DNA of 35,462 nucleotides, from contig JBBDIM010000071.1 of the NCBI GenBank assembly GCA_040880405.1, positions 1 through 35,462 on the forward strand, written 5' to 3'. A model generated the notes under the pieces. It had not been told where the DNA came from, did not search any database, and saw only the letters and a list, made by a program, of their open reading frames with translations. Made by a program: the position numbers and the translations under genes. Positions 24,565 to 33,220 of this stretch are shown here, one piece after another (within the stretch, counting starts at the first letter, position 1; each line of letters begins with the position of its first letter). The stretch is from JBBDIM01 sp040880405. Lineage in GTDB: Bacteria; Planctomycetota; Planctomycetia; Pirellulales; Pirellulaceae.

Positions 24565-24593
24565 CATGCCCACGCTTTCCGGGCGTGGGCATG
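24565..24593. repeat. CATGCCCACG palindrome next to the apbE stop codon
   Basis: Arms CATGCCCACGC/GCGTGGGCATG (11 bp) with a 7-nt loop, followed by GCACCCAGG. It ends 9 bp from the stop codon of the minus-strand apbE gene, so it will be transcribed as the start of its 3' untranslated region. Confidence 0.85.
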
Positions 24594-24602
24594 GCACCCA
24601 GG

Positions 24603-25718
24603 CTACACCCCCTGATATCGTTCATCCGGCAAAAACCGATCGACCATCGTCCCGAGCCGGAGCGTCTTAATGACGCCTCGCTTTTCTCCATCCAGCACGA
24701 GCAGAATTCCCAGTTCCGGATGCTGCTCGCTATAAAGGGCCGACTCTTCCGGGCCCATCACATAACAGGCGGTTGCGAGGGCATCAGCGGTGGCGGCATC
24801 CGGGGCCAACACCGTAGCGGATAGCACCCCTTGAGCCGGATAGCCGGTGCGGGGGTCGAGGACATGCCCGTACCGTTTCCCTTTGTGGAAGAAGGCCTGA
24901 AACTCCGCGCCGGAGGTCCCCAGGGCGTTATCCTTTAAGTAGACGGTGCCAATCCGGCGATCGGGCCTGAGCGGATGAGGCACCCCCACCTGCCAGCCTG
25001 GGTGCTCGGTCGTGTCGCGACGGTCCCCTCCGGCGATCACGCTACTGGTTCCGCCATGCAGCAGGAAGTCGGTCACGCCGTTCTCCAGGAGGAGTTCCTG
25101 GCAACGATCAAGAGCATATCCTTTGCCGATGCTGGCCAGGTTGATTTCCAACCCTTCCCGTTCGAATCGCACGGTGGGTTGCTCCTGGCTCACCACCAAA
25201 TATTGACCTCCCACTTGGGCCATCGCCGCCTGAACGTCTTCAGGCTTGGGGAGATGCCCCTCGCGGTAAAAGAATCCCCACGCTTTGGAAAGGGGCCCGG
25301 CGGTGATGTCGAAGGCTCCTTTGGTCTCTTGATGGATGCGCTGGGCCAGCATCAGCAGGCCCCACAGCCGGGGTTCCAGTCGCAGGTCCTTACCACGGGG
25401 GCTGCCATTGAGTCGGCTCACCTCGCTCCGGGGGCGGTAGACCGAAAGCTGGGCTTCCAATTGTTCGACCAGATCGAGCGCCGCCATTGCCTGATCGGTC
25501 TCCCGGCCAGCGCCGGTGGCATTCAGGTACAACTGAAAGTTGCAGGCCATCGCCTTGCGGGTCAGTTGGATCAGATAGGTGGGTTGCGGCGAGGTTTCTT
25601 CACCTGATACGCCCTTGGGAGGTGGTGTCGGATCGGCGACAATCCCACGCAGCGCCTTCACCGCGGATCTTCCCCTCAGGAATTCACGGCGTGACGATCG
25701 ATCGGCTGGACCGGACAT
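24603..25718 (-). CDS. apbE: ApbE-family FAD:protein FMN transferase
   Basis: The product has 371 residues. The N-terminus SSRREFLRG is Tat-like (RR) but the following stretch is only weakly hydrophobic, so export is uncertain. The ApbE core starts around residue 50 (RKAMACNFQLYL), with GAFDITAGPLSKAWGF (about 133), NLASIGKGYALDRC (about 192), FLLHGGTSSVIAGG (about 216), HVLDPRTGYPAQG (about 291) and ATADALATACYV near 310, all family marks including the metal-binding Asp/Thr. ApbE enzymes attach FMN to Thr of partner proteins such as Na+-NQR or FMN-binding domains, none of which is in this window. It is divergent from the cytochrome c'-like gene. Confidence 0.93.
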   Translation of the reverse strand: MSGPADRSSRREFLRGRSAVKALRGIVADPTPPPKGVSGEETSPQPTYLIQLTRKAMACNFQLYLNATGAGRETDQAMAALDLVEQLEAQLSVYRPRSEVSRLNGSPRGKDLRLEPRLWGLLMLAQRIHQETKGAFDITAGPLSKAWGFFYREGHLPKPEDVQAAMAQVGGQYLVVSQEQPTVRFEREGLEINLASIGKGYALDRCQELLLENGVTDFLLHGGTSSVIAGGDRRDTTEHPGWQVGVPHPLRPDRRIGTVYLKDNALGTSGAEFQAFFHKGKRYGHVLDPRTGYPAQGVLSATVLAPDAATADALATACYVMGPEESALYSEQHPELGILLVLDGEKRGVIKTLRLGTMVDRFLPDERYQGV

Positions 25719-25805
25719 AATGATACTACCGGGCTTCCCGCAATCCCCGCCGAGATGGTCGGCGATTACGGAAACCTTTTCCTGGAACGATTTTTAGACT
25801 AAGGG

Positions 25806-25811
25806 TATACT
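25806..25811 (+). promoter_or_regulatory. possible -10 element of the cytochrome gene
   Basis: TATACT matches TATAAT at five of six positions, 53 bp before the ATG at 25864. The -35 region at the expected distance (TGGAAC) is a poor match, so this is only a hint. Confidence 0.3.
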
Positions 25812-25863
25812 GCCATTATCCGGTGAAAGTCCTCGCGAGCGAACCCGAAACAGGTTATTTTTG

Positions 25864-26850
25864 ATGAAACATTATCCCAAGTTGGGAGCTCGGTTCCCCT
25901 TACGAATTCTCAGCATGGCATGTCTTGCCTTGTTTGTCGGTACGGTTTTGGCCCAACAGCCTGGCCCAAGGGCCAAACCGCGGACATTTTCACAGGCCGA
26001 GGTTTCGTCCTTCTTTTTCGACGACGTCTTCGCCGAGGCCCTGCAAGGGGAACGTCCCGCGTCGCTCAGCGAAAATCGCCAGATGATCGCAGGTGGCGCG
26101 GCCGGTTCCGGGGGGACTCCAGCCGGCGGTGGAGACGCCGCTTCATCGGAGGGGGATGCGGCTTGGGACGCCCTCATCTCCGCAACGACTCTCCAGGACG
26201 AGGTCAAAAAGGTTAGTAACGAGCTGCAGGGGATATTGGAGAATATCCGTCGGTTCAACGGAGGCGGTTATAACGATGCCCGTCGGGCCTATACCGAGCT
26301 GGCGTTGCTCTTTCACGTGATTGGCAACTACCGAGGGGAGGTCCGCTGGAAAGACAATGCGCTGCTGGCCCGAGACCGATTTGCGAGGGCCGGTTCGAAC
26401 CTCAAGACGGCGACCGACAACACCTTCAAAGAGGCCAAGGATCGAGCCGAGGATTTGGCGACCATGCTCCGTGGATCCTCGATTAGCGGCGGGGACGCAA
26501 ACCCCGACGCCACCTGGGAGATGATCGCCGATCGGCCCCCCTTGATGCAGCGCCTCGAAATTGCGTTTGATGGCAAGATTCGAATCTGGACCAGCAATGC
26601 CAACGAGTTTCAAGCCAACTCGGAAGAGCTACTGCACGAAGCGGAATTGATTGCCGCGATTGCCCATGCGATGCAGCAGGAGGGATTCGAGTACTACGAT
26701 GACGAAGACTATGTCGGATTTACAAAACAGATGCGCGACGCCGCTACGGCTATCGCCAAAGCGGTTCGTGACAACGACGCCGAGGGAGCAAGGACCGCGG
26801 CGGGCGAAATCGCCAAGTCATGCAGTCAGTGCCACGAAGGATACCGGTAG
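25864..26850 (+). CDS. secreted cytochrome c'-like protein (C-terminal CxxCH)
   Basis: The product has 328 residues. A signal peptide (LRILSMACLALFVGTVLA) is near the N-terminus. One c-type haem motif, CSQCH, sits at residues 320-324 at the very C-terminus and is followed by EGYR, as in cytochromes c' and the c'-like domain (CxxCH..(Y/F)R). The helices before it (about 195-315) fit a four-helix bundle. Residues 30-100 contain a Gly/Ala-rich flexible part (GGAAGSGGTPAGGGDAA), and residues 100-190 an extra helical part not found in ordinary cytochrome c'. The haem is expected to be attached in the periplasm. Role: electron transfer or gas (NO/CO) binding; not decided by sequence. Confidence 0.82.
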   Translation: MKHYPKLGARFPLRILSMACLALFVGTVLAQQPGPRAKPRTFSQAEVSSFFFDDVFAEALQGERPASLSENRQMIAGGAAGSGGTPAGGGDAASSEGDAAWDALISATTLQDEVKKVSNELQGILENIRRFNGGGYNDARRAYTELALLFHVIGNYRGEVRWKDNALLARDRFARAGSNLKTATDNTFKEAKDRAEDLATMLRGSSISGGDANPDATWEMIADRPPLMQRLEIAFDGKIRIWTSNANEFQANSEELLHEAELIAAIAHAMQQEGFEYYDDEDYVGFTKQMRDAATAIAKAVRDNDAEGARTAAGEIAKSCSQCHEGYR

Positions 26851-26873
26851 TTTGCTTCACCCGGCGAACTAAT

Positions 26874-28184
26874 CTACAGCCGTGGCACCACAATCTCAGG
26901 TGAGTTCGGGCCGACACTTCCCGGCGGAATGACCACCCGGGTTTGCTCCACAATCATTTCCTGGGGTAGGCCGGTGAGCGGATTAGTGACCGGATCGTTC
27001 GTATTGTCTCCCAATGCCCCCAGCAACGCCTGTCGCCATGCGAGTGCGGTCGCTAAATCGGTCGCCGCCAAGACTTGCTGTGGGTGCAGATCGACAAGCA
27101 GGAAGGTTCGCGCGACGAGCGGATCGTCCGCTGTGGCCGCCAGCAGGTCGATTTGAACGGCGATCTCGTCCAAGGCAGAGCGTCGCTGGTGGTAAGGATT
27201 TTGTGCGGCCTGAATGACGTCGGCCATTCGCCGCAGATAGAAAAGCTGATCGGAATTGAGACCCCGCTCGATCGCGCGCGTTCGTGAAGCTAACTTACTC
27301 GCCTCGATCAATTCCAGAAATTCCTGATCGGTGAGCAGCGAATGAAACCGTCCGGCTCGGATCATCTCGTAAAATTGGAGCCCTCGAGCCCGATCCGCTT
27401 CCCAGGCTGTCCGATCGGCGGGCCACTGGTCCACAAGTCGCTCGACCGTGGTGGACAGTTTTTCAAGTTGGACGCGTGTCAAACCGGGGCTGCGAAGCCA
27501 CTGGTCCAAGACCAAGAACGTCTCCCGTCGAAGTTCCCCGGCAACCCGGCGAACATATACCGAAGGGACTTGTCCCAGGCAGCGGCTCAAATCGAGGGCT
27601 GCGCCAATACGCTCCCCGGCATTGTCGACTTCACCTTCCCGCAGGGCGAGCCAGCCGGCCAGAAGTTCACCCCGGCCGAGCATCTTTGTCGTCTCGACCC
27701 AGCGGACATCCTCTAGAAAGCCTGCCGCCGTCTGATTGGGAAAGGGGGACCGCGACTTGCTCCACAGGGGCCGAGCCTGTTTAGCGCCGGCCCGCCACCG
27801 CTGGGCCAAAGCGACCGCGACTTCGTAATTGCCGGTGTCGATTCCCAGACGCGGGCCACGAAACCACCGGTCGCTGGTTTCCAGATCGCGGCGGGCCTGG
27901 TCCGGGCCAGGGTGTTCCAGTATCCGCTCCATGGCCGCCTGATCGGCTGCAGACCCACCGGTACGCCATGCCTCATCGAGTTGGAGGGGCAGCACTTGCT
28001 CCGCCTCCAGGCGGAGCATTGCCTCGGTCAACTCGGACTCGTTAATGGTCCGCGTCAGCCTCAACTCGCCGAACTCGGCCGGCTCGGCGTCTAGCGCGTA
28101 CTCGCCGGGGCTCGTTTTCTTGCCGCAGCCGAGCATGGCCAGAATCATGAGAATCGCCGTCAGTCGGCAGGCGCGGAGCATCAT
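26874..28184 (-). CDS. unknown lipoprotein
   Basis: The product has 436 residues. The signal ends in a lipobox LAMLGC (Cys20), so it should be lipid-anchored. The rest is mostly helical (many Ala, Leu, Arg and Glu), with a Pro-rich C-terminus. I recognise no domain. The stretch LLAGWLALREGEVDNAGERIGAALDLSRCLGQ resembles TPR-like helices, without convincing repeats. It converges with the cytochrome gene (24 bp between the ends) and starts 52 bp after the end of the clpP-like gene on the same strand, so they may be co-transcribed. Confidence 0.8.
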   Translation of the reverse strand: MMLRACRLTAILMILAMLGCGKKTSPGEYALDAEPAEFGELRLTRTINESELTEAMLRLEAEQVLPLQLDEAWRTGGSAADQAAMERILEHPGPDQARRDLETSDRWFRGPRLGIDTGNYEVAVALAQRWRAGAKQARPLWSKSRSPFPNQTAAGFLEDVRWVETTKMLGRGELLAGWLALREGEVDNAGERIGAALDLSRCLGQVPSVYVRRVAGELRRETFLVLDQWLRSPGLTRVQLEKLSTTVERLVDQWPADRTAWEADRARGLQFYEMIRAGRFHSLLTDQEFLELIEASKLASRTRAIERGLNSDQLFYLRRMADVIQAAQNPYHQRRSALDEIAVQIDLLAATADDPLVARTFLLVDLHPQQVLAATDLATALAWRQALLGALGDNTNDPVTNPLTGLPQEMIVEQTRVVIPPGSVGPNSPEIVVPRL

Positions 28185-28236
28185 ACCATCCAGGGGGAAG
28201 GGGAGCGTGTCGCGCCTATCCTACCGAGAAACCGGT

Positions 28237-28773
28237 TTACTTGGGAAGCTCGATCAGCTCCGCCATCCCCGCGGCGGCCAGTTCCGGCCCGGTCACGAAG
28301 CGGCCGGGGTGGGTCCACTCCTGAATCTTCGACTCCTCCACCCCGAACAACTCGGCCAGCAGGCGATCCATTTCGGTGCTGAGATAGGCGTAGTGGCGGA
28401 CCCACTCGGAGGCCTCAATCACCTGGATGTTCTCTTCGCTCTGCCACCGCATGGGGTGAAACAGCAGCACGCTATGCCGGGTGACCAGCCTTCTCTGGCA
28501 GGCGGCAAAGGGCCAGAGTGCGGCGGACGAACATTCCCCCACCACGATACCGGTGGCGCGTAGGTTGCGCAGCTTCATGAGCGATACGAGCCCGGTGGCG
28601 CTGTAGCTGTTGCCGCCGGGAGAGTCGAAATAAATGTGGCATTCACCACCCGGGGGCACGGCGATCAATTTGTCATAGATCTCGCCACAGTCCTCGCCAA
28701 ACTCGCCAGCGATCACAATTTCTTGCAATTCCGGGCCCTCGTCTGCCTCCGCCTCGTCCGATTTCTTAGACAC
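28237..28773 (-). CDS. ClpP-like serine protease, possibly catalytically altered
   Basis: The product has 178 residues and no signal peptide or transmembrane segment. It carries the ClpP/crotonase-type fold signs: IYFDSPGGNSYSATG (about 47-61), the nucleophile loop GECSSAA (Ser83) and RHSVLLFHPM (His106). In ClpP the third residue is an Asp in a (R)D.F segment; here the corresponding stretch is THPGRF, with Gly at the aligned position. The acidic N-terminus (SDEAEADEGPE) is unusual. The chaperone-binding features of ClpP cannot be judged by eye. It is probably a self-standing ClpP paralogue, upstream of the lipoprotein gene. Confidence 0.82.
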   Translation of the reverse strand: MSKKSDEAEADEGPELQEIVIAGEFGEDCGEIYDKLIAVPPGGECHIYFDSPGGNSYSATGLVSLMKLRNLRATGIVVGECSSAALWPFAACQRRLVTRHSVLLFHPMRWQSEENIQVIEASEWVRHYAYLSTEMDRLLAELFGVEESKIQEWTHPGRFVTGPELAAAGMAELIELPK

Positions 28774-29046
28774 GATTCAATATTTCCCGGGGACTAATAG
28801 GACAGGGGGTTCGCTTGCATCTGATGGGGAACAAGGCCCCGCAACCCATCAATTCTATCGGCGGTAGCCATCGACCATAGTGGGGTAGGTCCTGGCCAGT
28901 TATCCGAGAAAGCCCCGGCTGGGGCGAAATAGGCGGGTGATTTTCTCTGTTTTTGGGCGTATGATACTGAGGTGGTAGGCCGTCCGAGACCGGACGACCA
29001 ACTCACTTTGTTTCCCGAACCTAACCCCTCCCCGGAGTTTTTGCTC

Positions 29047-29574
29047 ATGAGAATCGTGCTCTCGCTCGTCATGGCGTTTGCCTTGTCGTCCTTCGTTGTC
29101 GCCGAAGATGCCCCCAAAAAGATCACCCTGGCCGAAGGGAAGCTGGAATTGACCGTCCCCGAGGGATGGAAAACGATCCAACCGAGTGTGCGGATCATCG
29201 ACCATGAGTTTTCGGCCCCGGCCGCCGAAGGGGATGACACCCCGGGGCGAGCGACCCTGATGGGGGCCGGTGGTGGCGTGAAGGCCAACATTGATCGCTG
29301 GAAGGGTCAGTTCTCCAACCTGACCACCGACAAGACCGAAGAGATCAAAGTCAACGAGATGAAGGTCCACATCGTCGATTTGGCGGGCACCTTCCGCGAT
29401 CAGCGGGGGCCATTCGCCCCGGCGGAAGTCAAAGAGGGGACTCGGATGCTGGGGGCCATCATCGAGACCAAGGCGGAAGGGGATTACTTCATCAAGTTCT
29501 ACGGTCCCGAGAAGACCATCACGGAAAACGAGAAAAAATTCCTCGCGATGGTCAACAGCGCCACTGCGAAGTAG
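29047..29574 (+). CDS. small secreted protein of unknown function
   Basis: The product has 175 residues. A signal peptide (MRIVLSLVMAFALSSFVVA) should be cleaved after VVA (about residue 19). The mature protein begins with a beta-rich stretch (ITLAEGKLELTVPEGWKTIQPS) that resembles the PsbP/Mog1-like 'P.GW' opening and ends YFIKFYGPEKTITENEKKFLAMVNS, also typical of that fold. I do not assign a function. Upstream, TATGAT at 28960-28965 is a possible -10, and GTCCG/CGGAC at about 28983-28995 forms a small hairpin. An intrinsic terminator follows directly, so the gene is a single unit. Confidence 0.75.
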   Translation: MRIVLSLVMAFALSSFVVAEDAPKKITLAEGKLELTVPEGWKTIQPSVRIIDHEFSAPAAEGDDTPGRATLMGAGGGVKANIDRWKGQFSNLTTDKTEEIKVNEMKVHIVDLAGTFRDQRGPFAPAEVKEGTRMLGAIIETKAEGDYFIKFYGPEKTITENEKKFLAMVNSATAK

Positions 29575-29602
29575 GGCGGTCATGTCCGCGTTAAAATAGC
29601 GC

Positions 29603-29638
29603 AACGGGTGCCGGTTCTCCATTTCGGCACCCGTTTTC
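29603..29638 (+). terminator. intrinsic terminator after the secreted-protein gene
   Basis: AACGGGTGCCG (29603-29613) pairs perfectly with CGGCACCCGTT (29625-29635) and is followed by TTCG with a short T run. Confidence 0.8.
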
Positions 29639-29817
29639 GTGCGCGGCACGGTCCCCACCCCGGCACTTGGATGTCATGTCCCTGAGCAAGGGCTATATTA
29701 ACCGAGACGCAATTCGCGCTGAAAAGACGCCCCAAACTCCGCAAGTACGCTGATTTCGCACACCGCGGGTTCCTATCGGACTTGCCTCCTTCAAAACAAC
29801 GCCTCGTTTGACGCGCT

Positions 29818-31317
29818 ATGAAGATCCACCAATTTCTGGAAAAGTACGGCATTCGTTCCAATCCATTTGCTGTGGAGGACGCTCAAACCGACACCGTGTT
29901 TAAGAGCGGTTGTATCGACACCACCTACCATCCCGCCTGGCAGAAGGTGTACGGCGATCCCAAGGAACCCTCCACGTCGATCGTCTTTGGCGAAAAAGGG
30001 GCGGGCAAGACCGCCATGCGGCTCCAGATTGTCGAGCACCTGGCTCGGCACAATCAGGAATTTCCGACCGAGCGGATCTATGTGATCGAGTATGACGACT
30101 TTAACCCATTCCTCGATCGCTTCCGCGGCAAGCTATCAGGCCGCCAGCAACGCCCCGACCGGGCCCTCAAGCATTGGAAGCTGTGGGACCACATGGACAG
30201 CATCCTGTCGATCGGCGTGACCGGGCTGATCGACAAGATCCTCGCCACCCGCAACAGCCACGCCACACCGGGCTGCGATATCGACAACTCCGTGCTGGCC
30301 CAATTGGATGCGGCCCAAAACCGCGATCTCTTACTGTTGGCCGCTTGCTACGACCAATCGACCTCGGAGACTTACAGTAACCGCTGGTCCCAACTCCGCA
30401 AAAAGCTAGGGATGTGGTCGATCCGTCCCTGGGCACCGTTTGCGACCGGTATTGGCGTGACACTTGTAGTTATCATCTTGGTCGCCTTGCTCATCTACAA
30501 CACCGGCAATGAAATGATGCCGTGGTGGGTGTGGGTGCTGATCGCGGTCGCCGGTTGGGGGCCGTGGTTGGTCAAGTCGATCCGCTGCCTTTGGAAAGCG
30601 AGCCGGATTGTCTCCAACGTCCGGGTCGGCAACCGCGAGCGTTTACCGTTGTGCCAATTGTTGGCCAACTTTACCCTGGCGGACCTCGCTTCGCAGCCGC
30701 TGCCAATGCATGCCCGCACCGATGACCGGTACGAAATGCAGGACAAGTTCTTTGGCATCCTCAAAACGATGAACGTCTCCGGGTTGGTGATTATTGTGGA
30801 TCGAGTCGACGAACCGAACCTGATCAACGGTTCCCCGGAGATGATGCGGCTACTCTTGTGGCCAATGCTCGACAACAAGTTCCTCAAACAGCCGGGCATC
30901 GGCTTGAAGCTGCTGTTGCCGGTGGAACTGCAGCACTTTATTGAGCGGGAAAGCAAGGAGTTTTACCAGCGGGCCCGGCTCGATAAGCAAAACATGATTC
31001 CCTCACTGGAATGGACCAGTCAGGCCTTGTACGACGTAGCGAACGCCCGGCTCAAGGCGGTCTCCGACGGTGAGGGCCCTTCGATCATGGACCTGTTTGA
31101 CGAAACCATCAGCAAGCAACGGGTCTTCGACGCCTTCCGGGCACTCCGTGTCCCTCGACACCTATTCAAATTCCTCTATCGCCTGTTGGTTGCCCACTGC
31201 AACACCTACACCGACCAGGATCCCGGCTGGAAGATAACCAGCCAAACCTTCGAATCGACCCTCGCGGTCTATCTCAAGGAACAGGACGCGTTCGATCGCG
31301 GTACCGGGGCGGGATAG
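29818..31317 (+). CDS. KAP-like P-loop ATPase with two inserted transmembrane segments
   Basis: The product has 499 residues. Walker A is GEKGAGKT (58-65) and the Walker B-like strand is GLVIIVDRVDE (about 322-332). Two hydrophobic segments (about 207-228 and 235-252) lie between them, which is the hallmark of KAP P-loop NTPases (membrane segments inserted inside the ATPase domain). The C-terminal third (RVFDAFRALRVPRHLFKFLYRLL and following) is helical. KAP proteins are scattered in bacteria, and some are tied to phage exclusion or membrane signalling. No partner gene is adjacent. The ATG follows a long gap, with the sequence TATATT at 29694 as a weak -10. Confidence 0.78.
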   Translation: MKIHQFLEKYGIRSNPFAVEDAQTDTVFKSGCIDTTYHPAWQKVYGDPKEPSTSIVFGEKGAGKTAMRLQIVEHLARHNQEFPTERIYVIEYDDFNPFLDRFRGKLSGRQQRPDRALKHWKLWDHMDSILSIGVTGLIDKILATRNSHATPGCDIDNSVLAQLDAAQNRDLLLLAACYDQSTSETYSNRWSQLRKKLGMWSIRPWAPFATGIGVTLVVIILVALLIYNTGNEMMPWWVWVLIAVAGWGPWLVKSIRCLWKASRIVSNVRVGNRERLPLCQLLANFTLADLASQPLPMHARTDDRYEMQDKFFGILKTMNVSGLVIIVDRVDEPNLINGSPEMMRLLLWPMLDNKFLKQPGIGLKLLLPVELQHFIERESKEFYQRARLDKQNMIPSLEWTSQALYDVANARLKAVSDGEGPSIMDLFDETISKQRVFDAFRALRVPRHLFKFLYRLLVAHCNTYTDQDPGWKITSQTFESTLAVYLKEQDAFDRGTGAG

Positions 31318-31325
31318 GACATCAG

Positions 31326-31462
31326 GTGCCATGCCCACGCCCAACCACTTTCATTTTGCATTTTTCACTTGTCAATACTCATTTTCCAATAATAGCGGAG
31401 CAGCGCGAGCTGCCCGGTGAAGTGCAAGAGGATCCTGCTTTTTCGGGGAAGTCCGGACGCCG
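31326..31462. repeat. degenerate third copy of the palindrome-ended element, inverted
   Basis: GGTGCCATGCCCACGCCC (31326-31343) is one element end without its partner half. About 110 bp later, GTCCGGACGCCG (31451-31462) matches the reverse complement of the CGGCGTCCGGAC block found in copies A and B, and the neighbouring GGGGAA and GTGCAAGAGGATC also match in reverse. The copy is inverted relative to A and B and damaged by an insertion or drift. Confidence 0.6.
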
Positions 31463-31545
31463 TCTCTCGTTCCACCTGTCGGGGAGACCGGTTTCACTCA
31501 TCAGCTTGTCCAGTAAGCGAGATCTCCCCAAAGTTTCGAAGGATG

Positions 31546-32300
31546 ACCACGAAACACACGAATGACACGAAAACGGGAAGAGGTTTTTTGGAGTGCTTAC
31601 AATTCTTAGTGGTTATCCGTGCTACGAACGATCGTTTTCTTCTCCGCTCGCGAAGATTTTACGCGGCGAGTTGCGTAAGGTCTTAGGTGCTTGCTCGTTA
31701 CGCAGAAAGGATCGCGTGAGATAACCGCGAAGCTTGGTGACCCAGCCGTGCTAGACGGGGTTGAAACGCAGAGCGACTGTGTCGCTTGTCAAGTTGATTG
31801 TTTCCTCATACGGGCGGGGTTTCGTCGTGTCATGCCCAATCCAACATCGATTGATCCAGCAGCGCAAACGGGATGGAAACGCAGAGACGCCAGGACGCAG
31901 GGACGCAAGGAAATCCCATGGGCGCTCTTCGCGTCCTGGTGTCTTCGCGGCTTGGCGTTGAATGATTTCGATTTCCGTCATGGCTGGTTGTCTTTGCTTT
32001 TTTAACGCAAGGCGCAGAGTCCGCAGAGGGGGCTTCCCACACAGGTTTCGTCTCTGCGATCTCCGCGTCGCGTTTCAAATTCTTTCCATCCGAAAGGCAT
32101 TTCCTGAGAGATGCTTTGTGAGTGTTTGCGAGCAAAAGCCGCTTTTTAAAACTCTCGCAAAGCCGCAAAGACGCAAAGGGGGGGTCATCACCCAAGTCTT
32201 GATATTCTTCGTCGCTTCTCGGCGCTGGTATGACCAGAAGACTTACCACCCCCGAGTGACTCTCCTCCTTGCGTCTTTGCGAGAGAAATTCCTTCTTAAA
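31546..32300. repeat. cluster of inverted-repeat elements (three families)
   Basis: In order: a CACGAA-family left arm (31546-31573); a CGCAGAG-family opening (31754-31775); a pair at 31867-31910 and 31925-31962; another CGCAGAG pair (32001-32031 and 32050-32079); and a GCAAAG-family pair (32142-32181 and 32264-32300), whose arms read CTCTCGCAAAGCCGCAAAG and CTTTGCGAGAG. The non-coding stretch 31318-32529 consists almost only of these. No gene is visible in it. Confidence 0.7.
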
Positions 32301-32529
32301 ACCTTGCAAAACCGTCGAGAGCCTGTGGTTGAACCCACCTTCTACGAACCGGGGCGTGCATCTTCTCAAGGTAGATGATTATTTCCCAAAAGCTAAGCAG
32401 CCAACGGTCGCGGAAATCGACCTTGACCCAGGCGATTGGCATTGGGTATCGTCCTCTCCAGTCTGGGGACTCCTCGATTGCGAGTTCCCTTGGAGTGTTG
32501 GCTTGTCGTTAGTTGGAGACGGATGCGTC

Positions 32530-33156
32530 ATGCATGGAAGCAAGATCGCATGGTTGGCTTTGGTGGGCTGTATCGCTTGGTGTGGCTGTGGCCAAAACCG
32601 GCCCGAAACGGTGGCGGAGCTGGAGTCCGAAGAGCTGACCGAATCCCCGCTTGTCGAACAACCTGTGGATCGGTTCACCCTCGCCGTGGCCGAACCGGCG
32701 AGCACGATTGAGTTGTTCTTGGAGTCGCTCCGTGATGGGGACGACGCGATTACAAGCCGACTTCTCTCGACAAAGGCCCGGGAAGAAACCGCCAAGCACG
32801 ACATGGTGGTTCGCCCGCCTGGGAGCTCCACTGCGCGGTTTAAGGTTGGCCAGGTGGTCTACACCACCGATGCAAAGGTTTCGGCGCATGTCGAATCCCA
32901 TTGGATCGATGTCGATGAGACAGGCAAGAAGCAATCGTATGAGATCGTTTGGATCCTGAGGCGGGAGTCACGCGGCTGGGCCGTGGCCGGGATGGCGACC
33001 GAGCTGTTCGCCGGAGAGGCACCCCTGGTGATGAATTTTGAAAAGCCGCAAGACATGCTGGCACAGCAGCAGCGGGCCGAGCTGGAAATGTCCCGCCGAA
33101 ATAATCGGAATTATCGGGAGGTTCAGACCGCGACCCACATGGAAGTGGTAGAGTAA
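32530..33156 (+). CDS. small lipoprotein of unknown function
   Basis: The product has 208 residues from the ATG at 32530, which has GGAGA about 10 nt upstream; the frame is open further upstream but runs through the repeat cluster. The signal is short (MHGSKIAWLALVGC), and the lipobox is either LVGC (Cys14) or the later WCGC. The mature part starts acidic and flexible (VAELESEELTESPLVEQ), then has a folded domain (TIELFLESLRDGDDAITSRLLS...SAHVESHWIDVDETGKKQSYEIVWILRRESRGWAVAGMATELF) that resembles NTF2/SnoaL-like cone folds. This is inference. An intrinsic terminator follows at 33191. Confidence 0.78.
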   Translation: MHGSKIAWLALVGCIAWCGCGQNRPETVAELESEELTESPLVEQPVDRFTLAVAEPASTIELFLESLRDGDDAITSRLLSTKAREETAKHDMVVRPPGSSTARFKVGQVVYTTDAKVSAHVESHWIDVDETGKKQSYEIVWILRRESRGWAVAGMATELFAGEAPLVMNFEKPQDMLAQQQRAELEMSRRNNRNYREVQTATHMEVVE

Positions 33157-33190
33157 TTCGCGTAAGTCACGGTGCTATTTGTACTTAATG

Positions 33191-33220
33191 AGCCCAGCAT
33201 CCCCGCTGGGCTTTTCTGTT
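33191..33220 (+). terminator. intrinsic terminator after the lipoprotein gene
   Basis: The stem AGCCCAGC/GCTGGGCT (8 bp) with the loop ATCCCC is followed by TTTCTGTTTCTT. Confidence 0.82.

Noticed and set aside
29667..29699. Promoter TTGGAT/TATATT before the KAP-like gene
   Set aside because: The 21-bp spacer is too long for a standard sigma-70-type promoter; only the -10-like part was mentioned.
31318..32529. Small open frames within the repeat cluster
   Set aside because: All run through the 8-9-nt repeat units, which give artificial open frames in several phases; none has a ribosome site.
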